Counted from the first letter of the stretch, positions 23,570 through 31,800 are shown. The stretch: 64,000 nucleotides of DNA from Paenibacillus harenae (GCF_030812415.1 NZ_JAUSST010000005.1:124001-188000); one strand, 5' to 3'. Notes: a model not told the origin generated them from the sequence alone. A program made the numbers and translations.

Positions 23570-24348
23570 TAATTAAAGAATGCACGCTGGTGGAAATTGA
23601 TCATCTCGTGAAGGAATATGTGGAGGGATTGTCTTCGCCGTTCGATTCTTTTTTGGAGGAGCATATCCTTTCATCGGTTTTTTACTCGATCCAAGACGAT
23701 GAGAAGGATGTCGGTTATTATGCCGTACATAACAATGAACGGCTGACTCAGTTTTACATCCTCCGCTCTTATCAAATGCATGCGCAGAAGCTTTTCCTTC
23801 AAGCGCTTGAGCGCCATTCGGTCAAGTCTATTTTCGTTCCGACCTCCGACGAACTGTTGATAAGCCTGGTCATCGATCAAGATTTTGCAATAAACAAACA
23901 AGCTTACTTTTTCCAGGATAGCCTGGTTAGCCTGTCGACCGGATTGGGAGACGGCGAAATATTCCGCCTTGCAACGCAAGGCGATCTTAGGCATGTACAA
24001 GAGGTATGCGGGGATTTTCTCGACAACTATGAACGCTGGATTGAAAAGGGCGAGCTGTTTGTCTATTACAGAGATGCAGACTTACTGGGCATCGGGCTGA
24101 TCGAAAGCTCCAAATTGTCAGAAGGATTAGCCAGCATTGGGATGTTCACGAATGACGCTTACAGGAAACAAGGAGTGGGGAGAGCCATTATCGTACAATT
24201 GCGCCAATGGTGCAAGGATCGCGGCATCTCGCCCATATGCGGATGCTGGTATTATAACGAAGCATCTAAACGCACGCTGGAGAGCGGAGGCATGGTTACG
24301 AAAACAAGGCTATTGAATATTGAAGTAACGAAGCAAACCACGAATTAA
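23566..24348 (+). CDS. GNAT-family N-acetyltransferase
   Basis: A 260-residue protein with a C-terminal GNAT domain. The acetyl-CoA loop is Y-R-K-Q-G-V-G-R-A near residue 200, followed by R-Q-W-C-K-D-R-G and the late beta-bulge region C-W-Y-Y-N-E-A-S-K. The N-terminal 130 residues look like a degenerate second GNAT domain without the loop, as in tandem-GNAT proteins. Its start overlaps the HxlR stop by 4 bp. The substrate is unknown; co-translation with a stress regulator hints at detoxification by acetylation. Confidence 0.82.
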   Translation: MIIKECTLVEIDHLVKEYVEGLSSPFDSFLEEHILSSVFYSIQDDEKDVGYYAVHNNERLTQFYILRSYQMHAQKLFLQALERHSVKSIFVPTSDELLISLVIDQDFAINKQAYFFQDSLVSLSTGLGDGEIFRLATQGDLRHVQEVCGDFLDNYERWIEKGELFVYYRDADLLGIGLIESSKLSEGLASIGMFTNDAYRKQGVGRAIIVQLRQWCKDRGISPICGCWYYNEASKRTLESGGMVTKTRLLNIEVTKQTTN

Positions 24349-24371
24349 ACCTTACCGCTTCCGAAAGAGAG

Positions 24372-24398
24372 GGGATGTTCAGGCTGGATCTCCCAGCC
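24372..24398 (+). repeat. 27-bp half-copy of the hairpin at 26476-26519
   Basis: The 27 bp here (GGGATGTTCAGG...CCCAGCC) are identical to 26480-26506, the left part of the strong terminator at 26.5 kb. The right arm that closes that hairpin is absent; only the inner GGCTGG/CCAGCC stem can form. The 128-bp gap between the two acetyltransferase genes holds nothing else recognisable. Confidence 0.7.
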
Positions 24399-24476
24399 CA
24401 ACACTTGGAAGTTATGAAAATTGACACGATAGTCCGAGGTATATCGAATATCCGCAACGTTAAAGCAGGGGAGAAC

Positions 24477-25121
24477 CTACTTCCCCATCCTCGATGGATA
24501 GAACATGCAGTAAATAGGCAGATCGTCGAGTCTCGTTTCGTTGTTTAAGATGAATCCAACCTTTTGGTACATCGTCACATTTTCTTTGTTTTCGGTATCA
24601 AGCGCTACTCCCTGCGAGTTTGGGTCCTTATTCACCGTATGCAACAGATGATTAAGCAAGGCTTTACCGACTCCCTTCCCCTGATGATCCGGCTGTACGC
24701 CGATCATAATGAGATAGTGATGCGGAAGCTTTGGGGCAAATGATCTTGTGAGCCGCATATAGGAGTTTAGGAGATGCAACGTTTGCCGAGGCATTCGAAA
24801 ACATAAAGGAAGCAATCTCCCGATTAATAATAACCCTCCTCGTATGCTCTGAAGTTTATTGGCGTGCGGATTCTCTACGACATATGCGCCCTGCAAGTCT
24901 TCGTTTTCAAATACGCCCCACACTTCTTCATGGAGTAAAAAGCTCTTATCAAACATAAAGGACACAAAAGCTGTCACATAGCTTCTTGCTTGAAAGTCGA
25001 GCTCGGAATCGCCCAATACATGCAGGAATAAGGGATCGCGGCAAAAGGCGCTGCTCATGAGCGAAACGAATTGTGGTTTATCCGACTTAGTGAGCTTGGA
25101 TAGGCTAGGCGAGAACTTCAT
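24477..25121 (-). CDS. GNAT-family N-acetyltransferase
   Basis: A 214-residue GNAT acetyltransferase. The core reads L-I-M-I-G-V-Q-P-D-H-Q-G-K-G-V-G-K-A-L-L near residue 140-160, with the acetyl-CoA loop Q-G-K-G-V-G-K, then L-D-T-E-N-K-E-N-V and Y-Q-K-V-G-F, the standard motif B. The N-terminal part is of the type that acts on small molecules. Its start overlaps the stop of the membrane-protein gene upstream by 4 bp (ATGA), so the two form an operon. The substrate is unknown. Confidence 0.85.
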   Translation of the reverse strand: MKFSPSLSKLTKSDKPQFVSLMSSAFCRDPLFLHVLGDSELDFQARSYVTAFVSFMFDKSFLLHEEVWGVFENEDLQGAYVVENPHANKLQSIRGGLLLIGRLLPLCFRMPRQTLHLLNSYMRLTRSFAPKLPHHYLIMIGVQPDHQGKGVGKALLNHLLHTVNKDPNSQGVALDTENKENVTMYQKVGFILNNETRLDDLPIYCMFYPSRMGK

Positions 25122-25687
25122 GCTTCTTCCCCGGCGTTGTGCTTGACTCCGTTATAATGATCGACGGCGAAGCTAAACAATACTTTAAGCATAAACAGTT
25201 CGCAGATGATCAGCATATAGGGCGTAATTCCGGGCAGCAGGGGGATGAAGCCCAGGCCGATAGACAAGAGCAGCCCTGCAACGAATCGTTGCGATTGCCT
25301 CCCAATAAGGGCATTTATGATAAATGAACCAACAATCGTATATGCCCATACCATTAGTGAATACCCAATATCGCTATTGAGAAGCAGGGCGATCGCTATG
25401 ATATGGACATGTACCGAGATGAATACGATCCGGTTCGTCCTTCTTGCCGCATAGAAGTTGCTTGTTGAGGCTGTGAAATTCGCAATGCATCCGGAGAAAA
25501 TATCGAATATAAACAAGAAGGCCAGGGCACTGCGCCATATCGGCAATCGGTGCGTCAATTCGGGAAATACGCAATAGATCGCTGTGGTCAGGATTCCGCC
25601 AAAAAGTAAAATCGCCAGTATGGACCAACCAGACTGTTTCTCTCCAAAAACATCATGCAAAAAAGCTGGAATTCGTATTAGTCTCAT
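25118..25687 (-). CDS. Uncharacterised multi-pass membrane protein
   Basis: A 189-residue protein with about six hydrophobic helices (for example I-L-A-I-L-L-F-G-G-I-L-T, A-L-A-F-L-F-I-F-D-I-F, V-A-G-L-L-L-S-I-G-L-G-F). Polar residues cluster in A-A-R-R-T-N-R between helices 2 and 3. I do not recognise a family. It is first in a two-gene operon with a GNAT acetyltransferase and is divergent from a TetR regulator, so it may be a small transporter or resistance protein controlled by that repressor. Confidence 0.75.
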   Translation of the reverse strand: MRLIRIPAFLHDVFGEKQSGWSILAILLFGGILTTAIYCVFPELTHRLPIWRSALAFLFIFDIFSGCIANFTASTSNFYAARRTNRIVFISVHVHIIAIALLLNSDIGYSLMVWAYTIVGSFIINALIGRQSQRFVAGLLLSIGLGFIPLLPGITPYMLIICELFMLKVLFSFAVDHYNGVKHNAGEEA

Positions 25688-25770
25688 TGTATTACACTCC
25701 CATCCTCACTTTTGTAGTTTTGTACTCAAAATGATATCCCACTCTAAAATAAATATAACCATAAGATGAG

Positions 25771-25828
25771 GAGTATTCAATGGTTTTGTACTTAAATTAT
25801 TGAAATACTCTAAAACTTTAGTTACACT
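25771..25828 (+). promoter_or_regulatory. TetR promoter with inverted repeat
   Basis: GAGTATTCAAT (25771-25781) is inverted, with one extra base, as ATTGAAATACTC (25799-25810). TTGAAA (25800-25805) and TACACT (25823-25828), 17 bp apart, form the TetR promoter inside the right arm. The predicted start point, near 25835, lies after the first ATG (25829), which supports the later ATG 25847. Confidence 0.55.
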
Positions 25829-25846
25829 ATGTACGAGGTGAAGCGA

Positions 25847-26470
25847 ATGGACGGCTACGAACGGCGAAAACAAAAAAAAATGGAGCAAATATACGGTGTA
25901 TCCGTTGAATTGTTTTTCAAATACGGCTTTCAGAAAGTCAGCGTGAACGAAATTGCGCACAAAGCGAAGGTTTCGCCCGCTACCATATACAACTACTTCG
26001 GTACCAAAGAACAGCTCTATTCCGATACGTTGATGAACTGGTTGGACAAGCATCTGGCGCAGTACGAGACTATTCTTAATTCGAGGCTGTCATTTCCCGA
26101 TAAGACGAAGGAAATCATGCTTTTGGAAGCCAAAAACTTGAAAATTTTAGCGGATGAGTTTTCGAAAGTCCCCTCATCGGAGCATAGCGAATTGACGCAA
26201 ATGATGGAACGCTATAGCGAGCAAAAGGTTGCTCCCTTCTTTGGGAAGTATGTCGCGCTTGGGAAACAAGAGGGTTATATTGGTGAAGATCAGACGGAAG
26301 AGACGATGATGCGTTACTTCACGATGTTTAAGAATGAACTGGGCAGGTATTGGGGTACTTCGAATCAAGAAAGGGCAGCCGGGAGTATGGATCAAATGTT
26401 GAATTTGTTTTTTTATGGATTAGCAGGGCGAAGGGGCAGCCGGAACAGTCCGCGCGATAGCGGTAAGTAG
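25847..26470 (+). CDS. TetR/AcrR-family transcriptional regulator
   Basis: A 207-residue TetR-type regulator. The helix-turn-helix (about residues 18-50) reads V-S-V-N-E-I-A-H-K-A-K-V-S-P-A-T-I-Y-N-Y-F-G-T-K. The C-terminal ligand domain is unremarkable. ATG 25847 is chosen over 25829 because GAGGTG lies 6 nt upstream and the promoter -10 ends at 25828. It is divergent from the membrane-protein/GNAT operon and probably represses it. A strong shared terminator separates it from the convergent EamA gene. Confidence 0.84.
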   Translation: MDGYERRKQKKMEQIYGVSVELFFKYGFQKVSVNEIAHKAKVSPATIYNYFGTKEQLYSDTLMNWLDKHLAQYETILNSRLSFPDKTKEIMLLEAKNLKILADEFSKVPSSEHSELTQMMERYSEQKVAPFFGKYVALGKQEGYIGEDQTEETMMRYFTMFKNELGRYWGTSNQERAAGSMDQMLNLFFYGLAGRRGSRNSPRDSGK

Positions 26471-26475
26471 GAGGT

Positions 26476-26519
26476 CAAAGGGATGTTCAGGCTGGATCTC
26501 CCAGCCGAACATCCCTTTG
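26476..26519. terminator. Strong bidirectional terminator between tetR and eamA genes
   Basis: CAAAGGGATGTTC and GGCTGG (26476-26495) pair with CCAGCC and GAACATCCCTTTG (26501-26519), with one bulged A and a 5-nt loop. Its left arm and loop are duplicated at 24372-24398. Confidence 0.8.
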
Positions 26520-26527
26520 ATCGGTTT

Positions 26528-27475
26528 TCATGCTTTTGCACGATCTGTATTCAACATCCGCGCGGGTGCTTTTTTGCGGCCCAAACGATTTGTTCCAATA
26601 ACCCCCGCTATAATCAGCACCGAGCCGATCAGATGATACAACGTAATTTCTTCCCCGAGAAACATCGCCCCGGCCGCCATGGAGACGATCGTGGAGAGAT
26701 TGGCAAATACGCTCATTTTCGACGCTTCCATTTTGGACAGGATGTAGGTGGACGTTAGAGCAGTAACCAGCGACGATAGAACGCCCAAGAAGAGAATGGA
26801 CACGATAAAGGTACCGCTGGCGAGCGGCGCGAAAAAGCGGTGAAGCGTCCCGGATGCCGCATGGCCGGTAAACGAAACGGAGAGAAAAACGGCGAATCCG
26901 ATTCCCAACATCATGTAAGTGATTTCCGCCGGGCTGAACTGCTTCGAAAGCGAGCGGGCCAAAGCGGTATATCCGGCAAAAGCGACGCATGTTAACAGTA
27001 AAAGGGAGATCCCCGTCATGTTCGACAAATCGATGCTGCTGCCCTTCATGACAAAGATGAACACAACCCCGAATACCGACAGAAAGATCGACAGCTTCTG
27101 TAAGACGGTCGTTGTTTCTTTCAAAAATAAAGAGGCGACGACCATCGTTACGACCGGGGTGAACGCGTACAAAATGCCGCCTTCCGCCGAGGTTGCGTGC
27201 TGCAGCCCAAACGCTTGAAGCGTGAAGAACCCAAGCGGATACATGGTTGCAAGCAATAATACTTTATACAATGGCTTGCCGCGGTAAGAAAGCTTAACCC
27301 AGCCGAACGCCACCGGGACGGACATGACTATAAACGAAGCGGTAAAACGGAATGTCAGCGTGTCGAGCGGACCTGCGTATTCGAGCGATAATTTGGCAAA
27401 CAAAAACGATAATCCGATAATCACAGCGTTAAGCACGGCGAAAAAATAAGGAAGCCTCAGATCTTTTTGGTTCAT
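26528..27475 (-). CDS. EamA/DMT-superfamily transporter
   Basis: A 315-residue membrane protein with ten predicted helices in two EamA repeats. The first repeat shows G-L-S-F-L-F-A-K-L-S-L near residue 20 and the second A-G-A-M-F-L-G-E-E-I near 280, typical drug/metabolite exporter signatures. It is divergent from a MocR-type regulator, a common pairing in which the exporter handles an amino acid or pyridoxine-related compound sensed by the regulator. The actual substrate cannot be told from sequence. Confidence 0.85.
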   Translation of the reverse strand: MNQKDLRLPYFFAVLNAVIIGLSFLFAKLSLEYAGPLDTLTFRFTASFIVMSVPVAFGWVKLSYRGKPLYKVLLLATMYPLGFFTLQAFGLQHATSAEGGILYAFTPVVTMVVASLFLKETTTVLQKLSIFLSVFGVVFIFVMKGSSIDLSNMTGISLLLLTCVAFAGYTALARSLSKQFSPAEITYMMLGIGFAVFLSVSFTGHAASGTLHRFFAPLASGTFIVSILFLGVLSSLVTALTSTYILSKMEASKMSVFANLSTIVSMAAGAMFLGEEITLYHLIGSVLIIAGVIGTNRLGRKKAPARMLNTDRAKA

Positions 27476-27580
27476 GGTTGCATCATCCTCTCAAGGCAAA
27501 CGGCAGCGTGTTCGCGAACGTCTTAACCGTTACTTTGAAGATATAATAAAATGGCGATTCGAACCATGTCATTTTCAATA

Positions 27581-27617
27581 AACTGTACCGATACAGTTGC
27601 TTGTCGTATCGTATAAT
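27581..27617 (+). promoter_or_regulatory. MocR promoter with palindrome
   Basis: AACTGTA-CCGA-TACAGTT (27581-27598) is a perfect inverted repeat. It sits where the -35 of the MocR gene should be; TATAAT is at 27612-27617 and no good -35 is present. This is the position expected for a MocR activator or autorepressor site in the intergenic region with the EamA gene. Confidence 0.55.
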
Positions 27618-27655
27618 GAATAGTAATAGATTTCGGATTCGGGGAGGGCAGCGGC

Positions 27656-28999
27656 GTGAAAAAGTATTTTTCGATTTTATCCGATATGGAGAATAAGATC
27701 CGGGAGGGGCAATACGTTCCCGGTCAAAAGCTGCCTTCCGTTCGTAGTAGCGCGGAGTCGTACGGGTGCAGCATCAGCACGATCACGCGGGCATACGCGG
27801 AATTGGAAAAGCGTCATGCCGTTTATTCGATCCCGCAAAGCGGCTTTTACGTTGTCGAGAAGCCGGGAGATTGGCGTGACAACAGAGACGGCAAAATGAT
27901 CGATTTTGCTACCGTATTGCCGGATTTGGACGCGTTTCCTTATTTGGATTTTCAACATTGTTTAAATAAAGCGATCGATATATACAAGTACGACCTGTTT
28001 ACCTATGGCGATCCGAAAGGGCTGGAGTCCCTGCGTCACACGCTCGTATCCCATTTGGCCGGCGACCAGGTGTTTGCCAAAGCGGAACAGATCATCGTCA
28101 CTTCGGGCGCGCAGCAGGCTCTGGAAATTTTGGCGAAAATGCCGTTTCCGAACGGAAATGCGGCGGTTTTGGTGGAACAGCCAAGCTACGATATTTATTT
28201 GCGGTATTTGGAGGCGGAAGGCATACCGGTGCATGGCATCGCTCGTACGGCGGCAGGTATCGATTTGCGGGAATTGGAGCAAAAGTTCGGAAGCGGCGGC
28301 ATTAAATTTTTTTACACGATGTCGAGATACCATAATCCGCTTGGCACCTCGTATAACGCGGACGAAAGAAAAGCAATCGCCAGGTTGGCGGGCAAATACG
28401 ACGTATACGTCGTAGAGGACGATTATATGGCCGACTTGGGCGCGGAGCGGCAATTCGACCCGATTTACGCTTACGATAGGAGCTCGCATGTCGTTTATTT
28501 GAAAAGCTTCTCGAAAATCATCTTCCCGGGTTTAAGGCTCGGTGCCATCGTATTGCCGGAACGGTTGCTAAAGACGTTCCGGATTTATAAAAGTTACCCC
28601 GACACTTCGTTGTTGTCCCAGGCAGCGCTCGAAGTGTACATCAAAAACGGCATGTACGAGCGGCATAAGCACAAAATATGCAGCTTGTACGCATCGCGTA
28701 TGAGGGCCTTGAATGAATCAGTGGAACGGTACAACGAAGCGGGGCTAATCGAAGTGCCCGGCGTCAGTTCGGGTATCTATGCGCAGTTTAAGCTGAAGCC
28801 GACGGTCAATATGGAGCGTCTTATAAAGCGGCTTGCCCAGAGGAACATCAGCGTCGTGCCCGGCAAAGCGTTTTATTTGTCCGATTATCTGGAGCGGGAG
28901 AAGTTTTTGCGGATCAGCATTTCACAGACACGGCCGGAGCAAATCGATGAGGGGGTTAAGGCGATAGTCGAGGAAGTAAGGCAGGGAAGCAGGTGGTAG
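27656..28999 (+). CDS. MocR-type regulator (GntR winged helix fused to PLP aminotransferase domain)
   Basis: A 447-residue MocR/GabR-type protein. The GntR DNA-binding domain (residues 1-75) has L-P-S-V-R-S-S-A-E-S-Y-G-C-S-I-S-T-I-T-R-A-Y. A fold-type I aminotransferase domain follows; the PLP lysine is in L-K-S-F-S-K-I-I-F-P-G near 285, with E-D-D-Y near 260 and R-I-S near the end. GTG 27656 follows GGGGAGGG at 7-nt spacing. Such proteins use bound PLP as a sensor of amino-acid-like or B6 ligands, not for catalysis. It is divergent from the EamA exporter, its likely target. Confidence 0.88.
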   Translation: MKKYFSILSDMENKIREGQYVPGQKLPSVRSSAESYGCSISTITRAYAELEKRHAVYSIPQSGFYVVEKPGDWRDNRDGKMIDFATVLPDLDAFPYLDFQHCLNKAIDIYKYDLFTYGDPKGLESLRHTLVSHLAGDQVFAKAEQIIVTSGAQQALEILAKMPFPNGNAAVLVEQPSYDIYLRYLEAEGIPVHGIARTAAGIDLRELEQKFGSGGIKFFYTMSRYHNPLGTSYNADERKAIARLAGKYDVYVVEDDYMADLGAERQFDPIYAYDRSSHVVYLKSFSKIIFPGLRLGAIVLPERLLKTFRIYKSYPDTSLLSQAALEVYIKNGMYERHKHKICSLYASRMRALNESVERYNEAGLIEVPGVSSGIYAQFKLKPTVNMERLIKRLAQRNISVVPGKAFYLSDYLEREKFLRISISQTRPEQIDEGVKAIVEEVRQGSRW

Positions 29000-29032
29000 G
29001 TATGAGCTCGAACGCAGAAACGACCGCTCATC

Positions 29033-29563
29033 TTAGGAGTGATCGCTTTTACGTTCGGCTCGTCTCTTCTTGATCTTTCCGAACGGCTTGTAATAAGTAA
29101 CGAAAACCATGAAGAGTAGACAGAATAAGTTGAAGCTTGACATACTTATGATTGACGACCATGTGGACCGAAATTTCTGGCTCTGCGATGCAAACCCCAT
29201 GTCTTGGATCATATCTGCAAGCGACATCGTCCAATTGTCGAGATATAAAATTCCAAGCAGGATCGTAGTAACGGTGAGAACCAGTTTAATGACGACCCAG
29301 TAATGCTTGACCAGCCCCCATTGCGTCCACACCGATAACAGGATGCCTGTCAGTAAGGTCAGCAATGCCGGATACTTGAGCAAGTTCTCGTCAATGACCT
29401 CCATGCTGGCTAACGTATAAGCTAGCTGATCTCCGCTATCGGCGCTTTGCAAATAAATACCCAACAGCAGCATCCCTAATGTTCCGCCAATCCACGACGC
29501 AACCGAAATAACGTGTATGGCGACTAATAGTTGTTTCTTCTTTTGACTAAGTCTATAAGCCAT
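29033..29563 (-). CDS. DUF2269-like four-helix membrane protein
   Basis: A 176-residue membrane protein with four hydrophobic helices: V-A-I-H-V-I-S-V-A-S-W-I-G-G, L-L-T-L-L-T-G-I-L, V-V-I-K-L-V-L-T-V and F-N-L-F-C-L-L-F-M-V-F. The His-x6-W-I-G-G opening and overall layout resemble DUF2269-type predicted membrane proteins, some of which have a possible haem-ligand His; that function is not established. GGGGGGA precedes ATG 29563. It is transcribed alone. Confidence 0.7.
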   Translation of the reverse strand: MAYRLSQKKKQLLVAIHVISVASWIGGTLGMLLLGIYLQSADSGDQLAYTLASMEVIDENLLKYPALLTLLTGILLSVWTQWGLVKHYWVVIKLVLTVTTILLGILYLDNWTMSLADMIQDMGFASQSQKFRSTWSSIISMSSFNLFCLLFMVFVTYYKPFGKIKKRRAERKSDHS

Positions 29564-29863
29564 AGAGTAAAAATCCCCCCTGCGTTGTAATCATGCCAGC
29601 ACTAACTTTAACAAAGAAATGTTGTGAACTTATGACATTGGTTTGCGATTGCTGTGATTTTTTAAACCAAATTGAAGTTTTCGTGGATGATGGAATAGTA
29701 ATATTGAAACGGACATCCACTATTGGCGGATCGCGTCCAACTGGGGTAATGAGGCCAACTTACCTATGCATAAAAAGTTGCGATACGATGCCGTTGTTAC
29801 TCTATACTTCGTTTGAAAGGAGGGAAAGAGAGGGGTTGGCTTGCGAGGATGAATCGGGCATGT
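29564..29863. other. Intergenic stretch without a supported gene
   Basis: Between the DUF2269-like gene and the terminator of the hydrolase at 29.9 kb I see the leader and promoter region of the former and nothing else convincing. A rightward open frame across 29593-29967 has no ribosome site, no recognisable family and runs antisense into the hydrolase. Confidence 0.5.
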
Positions 29864-29893
29864 TGAAAAAAATAAAAGGTCCTTTTAGGACCC
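29864..29893 (-). terminator. Terminator of the alpha/beta hydrolase gene
   Basis: On the minus strand GGTCCT-AAA-AGGACC is followed by TTTTATTTTTTT. It is an ideal intrinsic terminator for the gene ending at 29909. Confidence 0.85.
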
Positions 29894-29908
29894 TGAGATG
29901 CAGAATTG

Positions 29909-30679
29909 TTATACCCTTAGCAGATTCTTTCTTGCGATATGAACACAGTCCAGAACCGCTTGTATGACAAGCTCCGGCTCTGTTAGTTGAGGAAAGTGTC
30001 CGCTGCGGGAAGCCGTAATCTGTTTGCCCTGTTTGTTTAACCGAACGAGATCTAACTGATTGTTTTTCCGTATTTCCATGGCATGCTCCGGCATCATCGG
30101 CGGTTTTTTGCCTCCGGATACGACGACGAGCGGAACATCGGGGAAGGAGCCCGCTTTTTCAATCTGTTCTACAGTCTGTTCCACGAAGTTAACCTCATTC
30201 CACTTGCGCCCAGGAGATAAGGGATCAAACAACCCCAGGATTCGATTAATACCCCTGATAAATGGAGTTTGTGTTTCATTCATACTTAGATCCAGCGGGT
30301 GGCTGGAATCCAGCAGCACGACACCCGCTACTTCGTTGGGGTATTTCCGGGCGAACAAGTTGGCATATAATCCTCCCAAGGAGTGGCCAACCAGAATGTA
30401 GGGGGGAAGGATGTTCGCTTTCTGAAGCAATTGTCTGAGTGCGGTCACAATAACGTCCCCATGTTGCGGAGTCGATGGCTTATCGCTGCCGCCGACGCCC
30501 AATCGATTATAAGCCACAACCGTGGTTGCCTCTGCTATTTCATGGAAAGTCTTGTGCCACCCTTCTATAGGCCCGCTGCCTCCGTTAATGAGAATGACGG
30601 CGGGGCCATCCTTCCCCGACCGTGCGTATTCCAACTTCCCGCTCTGTGTATCAATTTTTGTCTTAGGAATGGATTTCAT
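29909..30679 (-). CDS. Alpha/beta hydrolase
   Basis: A 256-residue alpha/beta hydrolase. The nucleophile motif is V-G-H-S-L-G-G (Ser100); the oxyanion strand is I-N-G-G-S-G-P near residue 32; the late His is in S-G-H-F-P near 230 and an acidic residue precedes it. The N-terminal T-Q-S-G-K-L-E-Y-A-R-S-G is typical of small esterases and lactonases. A 53-residue lipoprotein gene lies 35 bp upstream on the same strand, so the two may be one transcript. The substrate is unknown. Confidence 0.82.
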   Translation of the reverse strand: MKSIPKTKIDTQSGKLEYARSGKDGPAVILINGGSGPIEGWHKTFHEIAEATTVVAYNRLGVGGSDKPSTPQHGDVIVTALRQLLQKANILPPYILVGHSLGGLYANLFARKYPNEVAGVVLLDSSHPLDLSMNETQTPFIRGINRILGLFDPLSPGRKWNEVNFVEQTVEQIEKAGSFPDVPLVVVSGGKKPPMMPEHAMEIRKNNQLDLVRLNKQGKQITASRSGHFPQLTEPELVIQAVLDCVHIARKNLLRV

Positions 30680-30714
30680 AGTCCCACCTTCTTATGATTA
30701 ATTTAAAGTTCCTG

Positions 30715-30876
30715 TCACTTTGTCGCCGCGAATCGGTTGTACACTGCCCTCACGGCATTCGCCTCTTTATTGCTTTCGCCATCGCTACTGCAGCTTGTCA
30801 GAATCAGAATACAAATGCACGTAGTTAAAACAATAGCTCTCCGAAGGGATAAGTGTCCTATCCTATATTTCTTCAT
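30715..30876 (-). CDS. Small lipoprotein, 53 residues
   Basis: ATG 30876 has AGGAAGGA just upstream. The product has a basic N-terminus (M-K-K-Y-R-I-G-H-L-S-L-R-R), a hydrophobic core I-V-L-T-T-C-I-C-I-L-I and lipobox L-T-S-C, then only about 22 polar residues. A longer in-frame reading to 30996 is less likely because the signal peptide starts at 30876. I do not recognise a family; the short mature part means it may be a truncated lipoprotein. It sits upstream of the hydrolase on the same strand. Confidence 0.55.
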   Translation of the reverse strand: MKKYRIGHLSLRRAIVLTTCICILILTSCSSDGESNKEANAVRAVYNRFAATK

Positions 30877-31005
30877 TCCATGAGTCCTTCCTGCTTCATC
30901 TAATCGCTTAAGGTCAGTATAACGCACTAAACTTACGCCAACTTGCAGTCGAATAGAAGTGACGAGTATCGAAGCGCACAAAAAAAATGTAAACACGATA
31001 TTCCG

Positions 31006-31037
31006 AAGTATGACTATAAGGTGTCATACTTTTTTGT
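31006..31037 (+). promoter_or_regulatory. Hairpin with U-run in the azoR upstream region
   Basis: AAGTATGAC (31006-31014) pairs perfectly with GTCATACTT (31023-31031) across 8 nt and is followed by a T-rich run. It lies 60 bp before azoR with no gene upstream on this strand. It therefore looks like an attenuator or a palindromic operator, not a terminator for another gene. Confidence 0.45.
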
Positions 31038-31092
31038 TTATCCTGAGACTGTCAGAAACAAACGAGACAGAACCTTAGGAGGAGATTTACGA

Positions 31093-31719
31093 ATGGCAAA
31101 ATTGTTGATGGTAAAAGCAAACGATCGGCCGGCGGATCAATCGGTTAGTGTTAGGATGTACGATGCTTTCTTGAAGGCCTATCAAGAGGCGCACCCGGAT
31201 GACCGGGTGGAGGTGCTTGATCTCTACCATGCCGAGCTGCCGTATTACGGGGATAAGGCCATCAGCGGCCTTAATAAAATGAATCAAGGTTTGGATTCCA
31301 CTCCGGATGAAGAGCAGGCGGCTCTATTGGTCAGTCGGTATATGGATCAATTCCTAAGCTCGGATAAGATCGCATTCGCCTTTCCGCTCTGGAACTGCAC
31401 GGTCCCTGCGCCTCTTATCACCTATATGTCCTACCTTACGCAAGCGAATAAGACATTCCGTTTTACATCGGAGGGACCGATCGGACTGGTGGCGGATAAA
31501 AAGGTCGCTTTGCTGAACGCAAGAGGCGGCAACTATTCGATTGATTATATGGCGCCTTACGAGATGGCAGTTACTTATATGCGTAACATGATCGGAATGT
31601 GGGGCATAAAGAATCCGGAAGTAATAGTCATTGAAGGTCATCATCAGCATGGCGGCGATACCAAAGATATTATTGAAACGGGGCTTAGGGATACGGTGTT
31701 GCTAGCGGCTCATTTCTGA
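31093..31719 (+). CDS. azoR: FMN-dependent NADH-azoreductase
   Basis: A 208-residue flavodoxin-fold azoreductase/quinone reductase of the AzoR family. It has the N-terminal K-A-N-D-R-P strand-loop, F-P-L-W-N-C-T-V-P-A near residue 100 (FMN-binding P-M-W-N-F equivalent) and L-N-A-R-G-G-N-Y near 142. It reduces quinones and azo dyes by two-electron transfer, protecting against thiol stress. ATG 31093 follows an ideal AGGAGGAG; longer readings add non-homologous residues. A hairpin in the upstream region suggests regulation by a nearby stress sensor. Length is normal. Confidence 0.9.
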   Translation: MAKLLMVKANDRPADQSVSVRMYDAFLKAYQEAHPDDRVEVLDLYHAELPYYGDKAISGLNKMNQGLDSTPDEEQAALLVSRYMDQFLSSDKIAFAFPLWNCTVPAPLITYMSYLTQANKTFRFTSEGPIGLVADKKVALLNARGGNYSIDYMAPYEMAVTYMRNMIGMWGIKNPEVIVIEGHHQHGGDTKDIIETGLRDTVLLAAHF

Positions 31720-31736
31720 AGATCCAGTCCTATTAA

Positions 31737-31800
31737 CCTTTAAAGTTTAAAAGGTGAACTTTAAAAGGTAAAGTTTAAAAGGTAAAGTGTGAAGTTTAAC
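31737..31800 (+). repeat. 14-bp direct repeats upstream of the parM-like gene
   Basis: TTTAAAAGGT occurs at 31746, 31760 and 31774, exactly 14 bp apart, with the four spacer bases GAAC, AAAG and AAAG. An inverted copy (ACCTTTAAA, 31737-31745) lies on the left and a degenerate copy (AAGTTTAAC) at 31792-31800. The array is 110 bp before a ParM-type gene, where plasmid parC centromeres and partition-gene operators are found. Confidence 0.75.

Noticed and set aside
29593..29967. 124-codon rightward open frame
   Set aside because: No ribosome site, no family resemblance, Cys-rich random composition and antisense overlap with the hydrolase and its terminator.
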